Source of the DNA: Raineyella sp. W15-4 | Lineage (GTDB): Bacteria > Actinomycetota > Actinomycetes > Propionibacteriales > Propionibacteriaceae | Assembly (NCBI RefSeq): GCF_033170155.1 | Contig: NZ_CP137079.1 | Span: 2,728,001 to 2,792,000 of the forward strand | DNA length: 64,000 bases | Reading direction: 5' to 3' | Shown here: piece by piece, positions 47,095-55,605 of the stretch | Layout of the letters: each line of letters opens with the position of its first letter | Numbering within the stretch: the first letter of the stretch is position 1 | Position numbers and translations under genes: made by a program | The notes under the pieces: generated by a model | The model's database searches: none | Told to the model about the DNA's origin: nothing | Seen by the model: only the letters and a program-made list of their open reading frames with translations

Positions 47095-48462
47095 ATGACC
47101 ATCGACCACCCGACCGGTGTCCCCGGACAGCGCGTGGCCCACGGTGAGCAGCTGGTGCTCGCCACCCTGATCGGCGGGGTCGGCAACCATGCCGGCGCCT
47201 GGCGGCGACCCGGCAGCCGGGTCGAGGAGAAGTACAACCTGTCGCTGTTCCGCGACATCGTCGGCTGGGCCGAGCGGGCCAAGCTGCACGCGGTCTTCCT
47301 CGCCGACACCGTCCGGCTGGACACCGACGCGGTGCGCAGCCAGCCGTTCGCCGGCCTGGAGCCGCTCACCCTGCTCTCCGCCCTGTCGGCGGTGACCGAG
47401 CACATCGGCCTGATCGGATCGGTCTCCACCACCTTCTCCGAGCCCTACAACGTCGCCCGCCAGCTGGCCTCCCTCGACCACCTGTCCGGTGGCCGGGCCG
47501 GCTGGAACCTGGTCACCTCCGCGTACGGGGAGGAGAACTTCGGCCGGGAGCTGCCCGGGCACGACGAGCGCTACCAGCGTGGCGCCGAGTACGCGCAGGT
47601 GTTGTTCGAGCTCTTCGACAGCTGGGAGGCCGACGCGATCGACATCGACCGGGCCGCCGGTGTCTACGCCGATCCGGACAAGGTGCACCGGATCGACCAC
47701 TCCGGCCGGTACTTCACCGTGCAGGGACCGCTGAACGTGGCCCGCCCCCCACAGGGCCGCCCGGTTGTCGCGCAGGCCGGCTCCTCCCGCGCCGGGCAGG
47801 AGGTGGCCGCCCGATTCGCCGACCTGGTCTTCACCACCGGGCGGACCTCCGACGCCGACAGCCTCGCCTTCTACCGGTCGCTCAAGGACCGGGTGCTGCG
47901 GGCCGGCCGCCGCCCGGAGTCGGTGAAGATCCTGCCCGGAGTCTCACCGATCATCGGACAGACCGAGACCGAGGCCAAGGCGATCGAGAAGGAGCTCAAC
48001 GGTCTGATCGATCTGGAATCGGGCCGGGCCAAGCTCTCCCGCCAACTCGCCGGGACCCTCCTCGACGACCTCGAGCTGGACGACACCGTCCCGCTCGACC
48101 GGCTGCCCGACGAGCGCACGGTCGAGGGCCGGCGGTCACGGTACGGGGTCTACCTCGACCTGATCCGCGAGGGCTGGACGCTGCGACGGCTGATCGAGTG
48201 GGAGGTCGCCTCGTCGGGGCACTTCGTCCCGGTCGGTGACCCCGAGCAGATCGCCGACCTACTGCTGCGCCGCTTCGAGGCCGGGGCCGCCGACGGTTAC
48301 ATCCTGCTGCCGTCGTACGTCCCGGAGGGCTTCGCCCTGCTGACCGACGCGGTCGTCCCGATCCTGCAGGACCGCGGCGCCTTCCAGACCGACTACGCCG
48401 GCTCGACCCTGCGCGAGAACCTCGGTCTGACCGACTACCCCACGGCCCGCGCCGCCGCCTGA
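47095..48462 (+). CDS. NtaA/SnaA/DszA-family FMN-dependent monooxygenase
   Basis: A 455-residue LLM protein of the same subfamily as the one at 34116–35492. GGVGNHAGAWRRPGSRVEEK, LDHLSGGRAGWNLVTSAYGE, FGRELPGHDERYQRGAEYAQ and RPVVAQAGSSRAGQEVAARF mark the family. AAAGGACGTGAC precedes the ATG. It follows ABC importer 1 and probably cleaves the imported compound, using FMNH2. Confidence 0.92.
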   Translation: MTIDHPTGVPGQRVAHGEQLVLATLIGGVGNHAGAWRRPGSRVEEKYNLSLFRDIVGWAERAKLHAVFLADTVRLDTDAVRSQPFAGLEPLTLLSALSAVTEHIGLIGSVSTTFSEPYNVARQLASLDHLSGGRAGWNLVTSAYGEENFGRELPGHDERYQRGAEYAQVLFELFDSWEADAIDIDRAAGVYADPDKVHRIDHSGRYFTVQGPLNVARPPQGRPVVAQAGSSRAGQEVAARFADLVFTTGRTSDADSLAFYRSLKDRVLRAGRRPESVKILPGVSPIIGQTETEAKAIEKELNGLIDLESGRAKLSRQLAGTLLDDLELDDTVPLDRLPDERTVEGRRSRYGVYLDLIREGWTLRRLIEWEVASSGHFVPVGDPEQIADLLLRRFEAGAADGYILLPSYVPEGFALLTDAVVPILQDRGAFQTDYAGSTLRENLGLTDYPTARAAA

Positions 48463-48526
48463 CCCACCACACCCGAACCGCCACGCCGCCCCAGCCCCAC
48501 CACACCGGAACCACCACGGAGAGAAC

Positions 48527-49312
48527 ATGACCGTCACCACCGACCACACCCTCACCACCGACCAGCCGACCACGGCCACCGCACCGGCCGGCACCGCCAG
48601 CACCGGCCTGCCCGAGGTCGTGCCGCCCCGCTCCAGGGACACCCGGTGGGAGCTGGCCGCCGCCCTGCGCCAGCTGGGCCGGCTGGGCTACGAGTTCGGC
48701 TTCAACGGGCATGTCTCGGCCAGGGCCACCGAGGCCCCCGGCCATTACTGGGTCAACCCGTTCGGGGTCTCGATCAGCACCGTCACCCCCGCGGACCTTG
48801 TTCTGGTCGACGACCGCGGCGAGGTCGTCGACCCCCGCGGCGGGCAGACCATCAACGGTTTCGCCGGCAACCTGGCCCTGCACCAGCAGATCCCGGAGGC
48901 GGCGGTGGCGATCCACCTGCACACCCCGCGCGGCTTCATCTGGTCGAATCTGGGCCGGCCGCTGCGGGCGGTGACCACCGACGCCGCCCTGGTGGTCGGG
49001 CTGCAGGGGCTGAGTGCCCGGATCTGGGGCGAGGAGTCGGGGCCGACGAACGTCGAGCTGGCCCGGGCCGGCAAGCGGGTCATCCTGCAGAGGGGCCACG
49101 GCTTCGTCACCTGGGGCGGCTCGGTCGGCGAGGCGGCGTTCTATCTCTGGGCGGCGGAACGCGCCGCGGACGCCAACCTGGCGCTGCTCGGCGTCGCCGA
49201 GCCCGAGGTGCTGTCCGCGGAGCTGGTGACGAAGTGGACCCTCACCCCAGAGCTCGCCCGGGCCCACTTCGAGCCCGCCTTCACCCTGGCCGAGGCGGAG
49301 GGGCTGCGATGA
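48527..49312 (+). CDS. Class II aldolase/adducin-family protein
   Basis: A 261-residue protein with the zinc-aldolase fold: GFNGHVSARATEAPGHYWVN, AAVAIHLHTPRGF carrying the His-x-His zinc ligands, and ILQRGHGFVTWGGSVGEA with the third His. Members cleave or decarboxylate sugar phosphates and related compounds. In this operon it may act on the carbon skeleton released by the monooxygenases. The first ~35 residues are Thr/Pro-rich and likely disordered. AGAGAAC precedes the ATG. Confidence 0.88.
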   Translation: MTVTTDHTLTTDQPTTATAPAGTASTGLPEVVPPRSRDTRWELAAALRQLGRLGYEFGFNGHVSARATEAPGHYWVNPFGVSISTVTPADLVLVDDRGEVVDPRGGQTINGFAGNLALHQQIPEAAVAIHLHTPRGFIWSNLGRPLRAVTTDAALVVGLQGLSARIWGEESGPTNVELARAGKRVILQRGHGFVTWGGSVGEAAFYLWAAERAADANLALLGVAEPEVLSAELVTKWTLTPELARAHFEPAFTLAEAEGLR

Positions 49313-50394
49313 GCCGGCGCTATGTCGTCATCGGTGCCGGCGGGGTCGGTGCCGGCCTCGCGGCCGGGTTCGTCCGGGCCGGGATCCCGGTAGTGCTCGT
49401 CTCGCGGGGCGACACGTACGAGGCGATCCGCGACCGCGGCCTGCGCTATCGCCAGGGCGGGGAGGCCAGGACCCTCGATGTCGATGTCGTCGGCTCCCCC
49501 GACCAGGTCCGGCTCCGCCGCACCGACATCCTGGTGCTGGCGACCAAGTCGCAGGACGCCCCGGCGACGCTGGCGGACTGGGCCTGGCGCCCCGTCGAGG
49601 GCGGCGGGGTGGCCGCCGAGCTGCCGGTGCTGCTGACCCAGAACGGCCTGGACGCCGAACGGGTCGCGCTGCGCTACTTCGCCACCGTGATCGGTGGGGT
49701 GACCCTCGTCGCAGCCCGCCACGTCGTGGCCGGCGAGATCGAGATCCTCAATGCGCCGCGGATCGGCCAGCTGATCGTCGGTGCTTATCCCTCCGCGGCA
49801 TCGGCCCCGCACGCGGTGGCGACCGCGGAGCGGATCTCGGCGGATCTCACCCGGGCCGACTGGCTCTCCCAGAGCGTGCCCCACATCGACCACTGGCTGG
49901 CCTGGAAGGTCACCGTCAACGCCACCTTCGCACTGTCGGTCCTGGACGGCACCGAGGCGGAGCGCACCGCGCTGCGCGACCGTATCGTCGAGGAGGTGCG
50001 CCGGGTGCTGGCCACGGCGGGCCACACCCTCGCCGATCCCGCCGCCGAGACGACGTACGACGCCACCCAGGCCGCCGTCGGCCCCAGCCGCAGCGGGACC
50101 GGGCACCGGCCGTCCACCTGGCAGAGCTTCGCCCGCGGAGCCGGCAGCGAGGTCGACTACCTGAACGGGGAGATCGTCCTGCTGGCGCGGCTGCACGGCG
50201 TGCCGGCCCCGTACAACACCGCGCTCCAGCAGGTACTGGGCCGCTCGGCGGCGCGGCACGAAGGGCCGGGAGTGCACACGGTCGTCGAGGTGATCAGTCT
50301 CGCCGGGTCCCTCGGCACCCGCGGTGTCGCCGATGTCGCTGACATCCCCGCTGCCGCTGACCCCCGCCCCGGCCAGGAAGGAGCCGTCGCATGA
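49309..50394 (+). CDS. Ketopantoate-reductase-like NAD(P)-dependent dehydrogenase
   Basis: A 361-residue protein with an N-terminal Rossmann domain (VIGAGGVGAGLAAGFVRAG, residues 6–24) and a helical C-terminal ApbA domain (HIDHWLAWKVTVNATFALSV, RPSTWQSFARGAGSEVDYLN, VPAPYNTALQQVLG). The last pattern resembles the conserved S-M-x-x-D and E-x-D-x-x-N regions of PanE. It starts inside the aldolase stop (ATGA). Because it is embedded in a catabolic operon, it is more likely a 2-oxoacid/2-hydroxyacid dehydrogenase than a pantothenate enzyme. Confidence 0.85.
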   Translation: MSRRYVVIGAGGVGAGLAAGFVRAGIPVVLVSRGDTYEAIRDRGLRYRQGGEARTLDVDVVGSPDQVRLRRTDILVLATKSQDAPATLADWAWRPVEGGGVAAELPVLLTQNGLDAERVALRYFATVIGGVTLVAARHVVAGEIEILNAPRIGQLIVGAYPSAASAPHAVATAERISADLTRADWLSQSVPHIDHWLAWKVTVNATFALSVLDGTEAERTALRDRIVEEVRRVLATAGHTLADPAAETTYDATQAAVGPSRSGTGHRPSTWQSFARGAGSEVDYLNGEIVLLARLHGVPAPYNTALQQVLGRSAARHEGPGVHTVVEVISLAGSLGTRGVADVADIPAAADPRPGQEGAVA

Positions 50395-51614
50395 CCACGA
50401 CAGCAACCGACACCGACCTCTCCGTCCCGCCGACCGCCTCGCCGACCGTCGAGTTCATCAGCCAGATCCATCTGGCACCCTCGACGGAGCTGTCCCCGGT
50501 GCCGACCCGGGGCATCGACCTGGCCTATCTGCGCCGCTACGTGCGGGCGCTGGAGGACGCCGGCTTCGACTACACCCTGGTGCCGTACGGCTCGGCGAGC
50601 GCCGACTCGCTGGTGGTCGCCTCGGCCATCGGGCAACTCTCCGAGACGTTGAAGACCGTCGTCGCGGTGCGTCCCAACACAGTCTTCCCGCTGGTCGCCG
50701 CCCAGCAGCTGGCCACCCTCGACCAGCTGACCGAGGGCCGGACGATCATCCACCTGATCTCTGGCGGCAACGACGCCGAGCAGGCCCGCCAGGGCGACTA
50801 CCTGACCAAGGACGACCGCTACGCCCGGACGACCGAGTTCCTGCAGCTGCTGCGTCGCGCCTGGACCGAGCGGCAGCCCTTCAGCCATCACGGCCGGTTC
50901 TATCGCTTCGACGACTTCGGCCCGGGCTTCGCCACCCACAGTGGCCGGGCACTGCCGATCTCGATCGGCGGCCAGTCCGACGCCGCCTTCACCCTGGGCG
51001 GCGAGCTGGCCGACGTGTTCAGCTTCTGGGGCGAGCCGCTGGCCGAGATCCGGGCCCAGCTCGATCGCCTGGGCACCATCGCCGGTGCCGCGGGCCGGCC
51101 CGACCGGCCGCGGATCTGGGTCACCTTCCGGCCGATCATCGCCGCCACCGACGAGCTGGCCTGGCGCAAGGCGTACGACTATGTCGAGCGGATCGGCCGT
51201 ACCTACCGCGACGGCAGCTACTTCATGCGCGGATCGCTGGGAGGCGGCCAGCCGCAGAACGTGGGCTCCCAGCGGGCGCTGGAGTTCGCCGACCGGCACG
51301 AGGTGTTCGACCGGGCGCTGTGGACGGCGACCGCCGCGGCCACCGGCGCCAGCGGCGCGGCGACCGCCCTGGTCGGCACCCCGGAGACGGTCGCTGCGGC
51401 CATCCTCGACTACATCGATCTGGGCGCCTCGCTGGTCTCCATCCGCGGCTACGACAACCTCAACGACACCATCGACTACGGCCGCCTGGTGCTGCCGCTG
51501 GTCCGCCAGGAGCTCGCCCACCGGGCAGCGACCGGGCAGCGGTCCCGCCTGCAGGCGGACCATCCCGGCGCGCTGCGCGACGGCTTCGACCCGGCGGTCC
51601 TGGCCGCGGGGTGA
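50391..51614 (+). CDS. SsuD-like FMNH2-dependent monooxygenase, paralogue 1
   Basis: A 407-residue LLM protein close to alkanesulfonate monooxygenase: DQLTEGRTIIHLISGGNDAE, then RQGDYLTKDDRYARTTEFLQ-LLRRAW and ISIGGQSDAAFTLGGELADV-FSFWGEPL correspond to the SsuD R-Y-x-x-x-x-E-F and GGSSDAA regions. SsuD-type enzymes release sulfite from sulfonates. It overlaps the KPR-like stop by four bases and is followed at 51689 by a near-identical paralogue. Confidence 0.88.
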   Translation: MTTTATDTDLSVPPTASPTVEFISQIHLAPSTELSPVPTRGIDLAYLRRYVRALEDAGFDYTLVPYGSASADSLVVASAIGQLSETLKTVVAVRPNTVFPLVAAQQLATLDQLTEGRTIIHLISGGNDAEQARQGDYLTKDDRYARTTEFLQLLRRAWTERQPFSHHGRFYRFDDFGPGFATHSGRALPISIGGQSDAAFTLGGELADVFSFWGEPLAEIRAQLDRLGTIAGAAGRPDRPRIWVTFRPIIAATDELAWRKAYDYVERIGRTYRDGSYFMRGSLGGGQPQNVGSQRALEFADRHEVFDRALWTATAAATGASGAATALVGTPETVAAAILDYIDLGASLVSIRGYDNLNDTIDYGRLVLPLVRQELAHRAATGQRSRLQADHPGALRDGFDPAVLAAG

Positions 51615-51688
51615 CGAACCCGTCCACCAGGGCTGTCCGACCACCACACCGATCAGAAGACCACCACCGATCAGAAAGGCACCTCACC

Positions 51689-52900
51689 ATGAGCGCACCG
51701 ACGTTCGACCAGACCATTCCCCAGACCGCTTCACCCACCGTCGAGTTCATCAGCCTGTCGCACCTCAACCCGTCGACCGAGCTGAACCCGATCCCTACTC
51801 GCGGCATCGATCTGGCCTTCTTCCGCCGGTACGTACGGTCCCTGGAGGACGCCGGCTTCGACTACACCCTGCTGCCGTACGGCTCCAACGGCGCGGACTC
51901 CTTCGTGGTGGCCAGCGCGGTCGGCCAGCTCACCGAGCGGATCAAGCCGATCGTCGCGCTGCGCCCCAACACCACCTTCCCGCTGGTGGCCGCACAGAAG
52001 GTCGCCACCCTCGACCAGCTGACCGAGGGCCGTGCCGTCGTGCACCTGATCAGCGGCGGCAACGACGCCGAGCAGGCCCGACAGGGCGACTATCTACCCA
52101 AGGACCAGCGCTACGCCCGCACCTCGGAGTACATCGACCTGCTGCGTCGGGCCTGGACCGAGCCGGCCCCGTTCAGCCATGCCGGCGAGTTCTACCGCTT
52201 CGACGACTTCGGTCCCGGCTTCGCCCCGTACGGCGGCCCGATCCCGATCTCGATCGGCGGCCAGTCCGACGCGGCGTTCCAGGTCGGTGGCGAGAAGGCC
52301 GACATCTTCAGCTTCTGGGCCGAGCCGCTGGACGACGTACGCAGCGAGATCGACCGGGTCAACGGGATCGCCCGGGCCGCCGGGCGCACCACGCTGCCGC
52401 GGATCTGGGTCACCTTCCGGCCGATCATCGCGCAGACCGACGAGCTGGCCTGGCGCAAGGCCCACGAGTACGTGTCGCGGATCGGCGCGACCTTCGACCA
52501 CGGTCAGTTCCACCGCCGGATCGACCGCAACGCCCCGCAGAACGTCGGCTCCCAGCGGGCGCTGCAGTTCGCCGAGCAGTCCGAGCTCTACGACCGGGCG
52601 CTGTGGACCAAGACCGCGGCCGTCACCAACGGCACCGGCGCGGCGACCGCTCTGGTCGGCTCGCCGGAGACGGTCGCCGCGGCCATCCTCGACTACATCG
52701 ACCGGGGTGCCTCGCTGGTCTCCATCCGCGGCTACGACACCCTCAACGACGCCGTCGACTACGGCCGCTACCTGCTGCCGCTGGTCCGCCAGGAGCTGGC
52801 CCATCGGGAGGCGACCGGGCAGCGCGGCAGCCTGCAGGCGACGGCGCTGGGCAACTATGCCGACGAGTACCGCCAGCTCGCCACCGCGGGCCGGGCATGA
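51689..52900 (+). CDS. SsuD-like FMNH2-dependent monooxygenase, paralogue 2
   Basis: A 403-residue LLM protein aligning without large gaps to the preceding one; long blocks such as HLISGGNDAEQARQGDYL and RIWVTFRPIIA are identical. Differences cluster at the N-terminus and around residues 265–300 (FDHGQFHRRIDRN versus YRDGSYFMRGSLG), the region that would line the substrate pocket. AGAAAGGCACC precedes the ATG. Probably a tandem duplicate that handles a related substrate or works as a heteromer. Confidence 0.88.
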   Translation: MSAPTFDQTIPQTASPTVEFISLSHLNPSTELNPIPTRGIDLAFFRRYVRSLEDAGFDYTLLPYGSNGADSFVVASAVGQLTERIKPIVALRPNTTFPLVAAQKVATLDQLTEGRAVVHLISGGNDAEQARQGDYLPKDQRYARTSEYIDLLRRAWTEPAPFSHAGEFYRFDDFGPGFAPYGGPIPISIGGQSDAAFQVGGEKADIFSFWAEPLDDVRSEIDRVNGIARAAGRTTLPRIWVTFRPIIAQTDELAWRKAHEYVSRIGATFDHGQFHRRIDRNAPQNVGSQRALQFAEQSELYDRALWTKTAAVTNGTGAATALVGSPETVAAAILDYIDRGASLVSIRGYDTLNDAVDYGRYLLPLVRQELAHREATGQRGSLQATALGNYADEYRQLATAGRA

Positions 52901-54111
52901 GCGCCACCGACACCGCAGCCGCCACGATCCCGACCGCGGCGATCTCGCTGCCCGTCCCCGACCTCTCCGACGAGGCGCTGGCCACGGTCACCGCCGAGAT
53001 CGCCGCGACCGCCGCCGAGTACGACCGATCCGGCGCCGTCCCGGTGCAGGGGCTGCAGGTCGCCCACCGGGCCGGCCTGCTCACCGCCACCGTCGGGCGC
53101 CGGTTCGGCGGCCCGGGCCTCGGGCCGCGGGACACCGCCCGGATCCTCACCGCCCTCGGCGAGGGGGACCCGTCGGTGGCGCTGATCGCCGCCAACAGCC
53201 TGCACGGACACAGCGCCCAGGCCGCCCACCCGCACTGGCCCGAGGCGCTCTACGCCGATCTGCTCGCCAGGTCGCTGGTCGGCCCGGCGCCGATCAACAC
53301 CGTCCGGGCCGAACCGGAGCTCGGCGCGCCGGCCCGCGGCGGGCTGCCGAAGGTCACCGCCACCCGGACCGCCACCGGCTGGGTGCTGAACGGCCACAAG
53401 GCGTACGCCACCGGGGGCACCGCCCTCGCCTATCACCTGGTCTGGGCGAAGGCCGACGAGCCCGGCGGTGACCCGGAGGCGCCACGGGTCGGCCACGTGA
53501 TCGTCCCGGCGGACCGGCCGGGGATCAGCTGGGTGGAGACCTGGGACCACCTCGGTCTGCGGGCCTCCAACACCCACGATGTCCACTACCACAACGTCGA
53601 ACTGCCGGCGGACGCGTTCGTGGAGATCCCCCGTGGAGCCGACGGCGTCTACCGCGATCCGGCGGCGATGGCCTCCGGGCCCGGCAGCTTCGGTCACCCC
53701 GCGCTGTACGTCGGAGTGGCCCGGGCCGCCCGGACCGCCTACGCCGAGATCGCCCGCACCCGGGTGCCGGCGGCTCTCGGCCGACCGATCGCCACCACCG
53801 AACGGATCCAGCGGATCGCCGGTGAGATCGACCTGCAGATCGCCCAGGCGGAGACCCTGCTGCACGGCGCCATCCTGCGGCTGGAGGCCGGCGACACCGG
53901 GATCACCCCGCAGCTGTCGGTGATCAAGGCCGCCATCGCCCGCTCCTCCGTCGCGGCGGTGGAGACCGCAGTCGCGGCGCTCGGCAATCTCGGACTCACC
54001 CGCCACCACCCGCTGGAGCGCCATCTGCGCGACGTGCTGTGCGTGCGGGTCCACCCGCCGCAGGAGGACACCGCGCTGCTGGCGGCCGGACGTCGCGTCC
54101 TGGGCGTCTGA
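52897..54111 (+). CDS. DszC/SfnB-like acyl-CoA-dehydrogenase-fold monooxygenase
   Basis: A 404-residue flavoprotein with the acyl-CoA dehydrogenase fold. An N-terminal helical domain (1–125) is followed by a beta domain with NGHKAYATGGTALAYHLVWA and GLRASNTHDVHYHNVELPAD. The C-terminal helices (RIQRIAGEIDLQIAQAETLL) end in HHPLERHLRDVL. The usual catalytic Glu motif of true acyl-CoA dehydrogenases is not evident. Relatives DszC and SfnB/SfnC oxidise thiophenes, sulfones or are induced for sulfur acquisition. It starts within the stop of the SsuD-like paralogue 2. Confidence 0.87.
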   Translation: MSATDTAAATIPTAAISLPVPDLSDEALATVTAEIAATAAEYDRSGAVPVQGLQVAHRAGLLTATVGRRFGGPGLGPRDTARILTALGEGDPSVALIAANSLHGHSAQAAHPHWPEALYADLLARSLVGPAPINTVRAEPELGAPARGGLPKVTATRTATGWVLNGHKAYATGGTALAYHLVWAKADEPGGDPEAPRVGHVIVPADRPGISWVETWDHLGLRASNTHDVHYHNVELPADAFVEIPRGADGVYRDPAAMASGPGSFGHPALYVGVARAARTAYAEIARTRVPAALGRPIATTERIQRIAGEIDLQIAQAETLLHGAILRLEAGDTGITPQLSVIKAAIARSSVAAVETAVAALGNLGLTRHHPLERHLRDVLCVRVHPPQEDTALLAAGRRVLGV

Positions 54112-54148
54112 GTCGCGCGGCCGTGACGACCGTACGGGGCAGGGCCGG

Positions 54149-54189
54149 CGCGGGTGGGCTGGGCACCATGTTCGCCCAGCCCACCCGCG
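54149..54189 (+). terminator. 16-bp hairpin after the ACAD-like gene
   Basis: CGCGGGTGGGCTGGGC (54149–54164) and its exact complement (54174–54189) flank a 9-base loop. No U-run follows. It may terminate or attenuate the long monooxygenase operon before the next LLM gene, or protect the message's 3' end. Confidence 0.6.
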
Positions 54190-54220
54190 AATCGGACCAC
54201 CCGACCCCGGAAGGAACCCC

Positions 54221-55345
54221 ATGACCACGCACCCCGCCCCCGGATACTCCGACCCCACGCTGTCTCTCCGGACGACCGAACTGCCGGAGGGATTCCGACC
54301 GATCCGACGGCTCGGCTTCAACGCCCGGGTGTCGTTCAGCGACGACCGCGGCCCGGCGCAGGGCCTTCGCGACGGGATCGGACTGTTCCGGGCTGCGGAG
54401 GCCCTGGGCTACCAGTCCGGCTGGGTCTACCAGCGGCACTTCGACCACTATCTCTCCTCGCCGCTGCCCTTCCTCGCCGCTGTCGGTCAGCACACCGACC
54501 GGATCACCCTCGGCTCCGCCGTCCTGCCGATGCGTTATCAGGAACCGATCCTGCTGGCGGAGGCCGCTGGGACGACCGACCTGCTGGTGGACGGGCGGTT
54601 GGACCTCGGTCTCGCCACCGGCAACACGGGCACCTTCGACGCGGTCTTCGGGACGGTCGGCACCGACACCCGCACCGAGGCGCAGCGGCGACTCGTCCGG
54701 TTCCTGGAGGCGGTCGAGGGCCGGACCCTGCACACGGTCGACGGTCCGGGCCAGGGCGCTCCGGTGGGCACCGAACTGCGGGTCACTCCGCACAGCCCCG
54801 GGCTGCGCGGGCGGCTGCGGCAGGGGGTGACCAGTGTCGACTCGGCGGTGCAGGCCGCCGAGCTGGGGCTCGGCCTGCTCGTCGGCACCGTGCTGCGCGG
54901 GATCGCTCCCGGCGAGACCTTCTCCCAGTACCAAGCCCGGATCATCACCTCCTACCGCACCGCCTGGCGGGACAGGCAGGGCACCGAGCCGCCCGCGGTC
55001 GCGGTCGCCGCCTCGGTGCTGCCCGGCACCACCGCGGAGAGCCGGGACCGGTACGCCGACTACGATCTGCAGCGCCGGACCGAGGGGATGGCCGCGTCAC
55101 GCCCCCGGGGCGCGCTGGTGCCGGTGGTGACGGCCGATCTGCCGGACGGCACGCAGATCTCCCCGGTCTTCCACGGCACCCCCGACGAGGTCACCCGCGG
55201 TGTCCTCGCCGACCCGGGTCTCGCCCAGGCCGACGAGTTGGTGCTCTTCCTGCCGCCGGCCTTCGGGCTGGTCGAGAACGTCCGGCTGATCACCGATCTG
55301 GCCGACACCGTGGCTCCGGCCCTGGGCTGGCGACCGGCCTCCTGA
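54221..55345 (+). CDS. Luciferase-like monooxygenase
   Basis: A 374-residue LLM barrel protein: FNARVSFSDDRGPAQGLRDG, GWVYQRHFDHYLSSPLPFLA, RITLGSAVLPMRYQEPILLA and DLLVDGRLDLGLATGNTGTF. The pattern resembles the KPN_01858/CE1758-type LLM subfamily, which in other bacteria is found beside peptide ABC importers and SfnB-like oxidases, as it is here. AAGGAACCCC precedes the ATG. Substrate unknown. Confidence 0.85.
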   Translation: MTTHPAPGYSDPTLSLRTTELPEGFRPIRRLGFNARVSFSDDRGPAQGLRDGIGLFRAAEALGYQSGWVYQRHFDHYLSSPLPFLAAVGQHTDRITLGSAVLPMRYQEPILLAEAAGTTDLLVDGRLDLGLATGNTGTFDAVFGTVGTDTRTEAQRRLVRFLEAVEGRTLHTVDGPGQGAPVGTELRVTPHSPGLRGRLRQGVTSVDSAVQAAELGLGLLVGTVLRGIAPGETFSQYQARIITSYRTAWRDRQGTEPPAVAVAASVLPGTTAESRDRYADYDLQRRTEGMAASRPRGALVPVVTADLPDGTQISPVFHGTPDEVTRGVLADPGLAQADELVLFLPPAFGLVENVRLITDLADTVAPALGWRPAS

Positions 55346-55392
55346 CCCGAGCGGCCGTTCTCACCCGTCCGGTCGATCCGATCCGGACCGTA

Positions 55393-55421
55393 GCTGAGCT
55401 TGGATTGTCCATAAGCTCAGC
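55393..55421. promoter_or_regulatory. Perfect 9-11-9 inverted repeat (putative LysR-type operator)
   Basis: GCTGAGCTT, an 11-base spacer and AAGCTCAGC. The geometry fits the T-N11-A palindromes bound by LysR regulators. Its centre lies about 41 bases upstream of the predicted -35 at 55448, near -75 from the expected start, where LysR recognition sites usually sit. Confidence 0.55.
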
Positions 55422-55447
55422 GAATGGCTTGCGATCCCCGACTTCTC

Positions 55448-55478
55448 TTGGACCGCCGGGCAGGCCTCCACCTACAGT
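55448..55478 (+). promoter_or_regulatory. Predicted promoter TTGGAC-N19-TACAGT for ABC operon 2
   Basis: TTGGAC (55448) and TACAGT (55473) with 19 bases between them, 128 bases before the start of the binding protein. Same -35 block (TCTTGGACC) and spacing as at 38966 and 41756. Confidence 0.55.
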
Positions 55479-55605
55479 CGAGTCACCCGCCCCTGGGCCG
55501 CCGATCCCGGCCCGCATCCGCGGACCCCCGGTCCAGAGACACCAGTATTCCTACTGATCAACTTCGCTATCCGTCGAGCCCCATCCGCCGCAAGGAGACC
55601 CGCAG

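Noticed and set aside
55393-55421. Intrinsic terminator reading of the 9-11-9 repeat
   Set aside because: The 11-base loop is large, there is no U-run, and it is correctly placed upstream of a promoter, so an operator is more likely.
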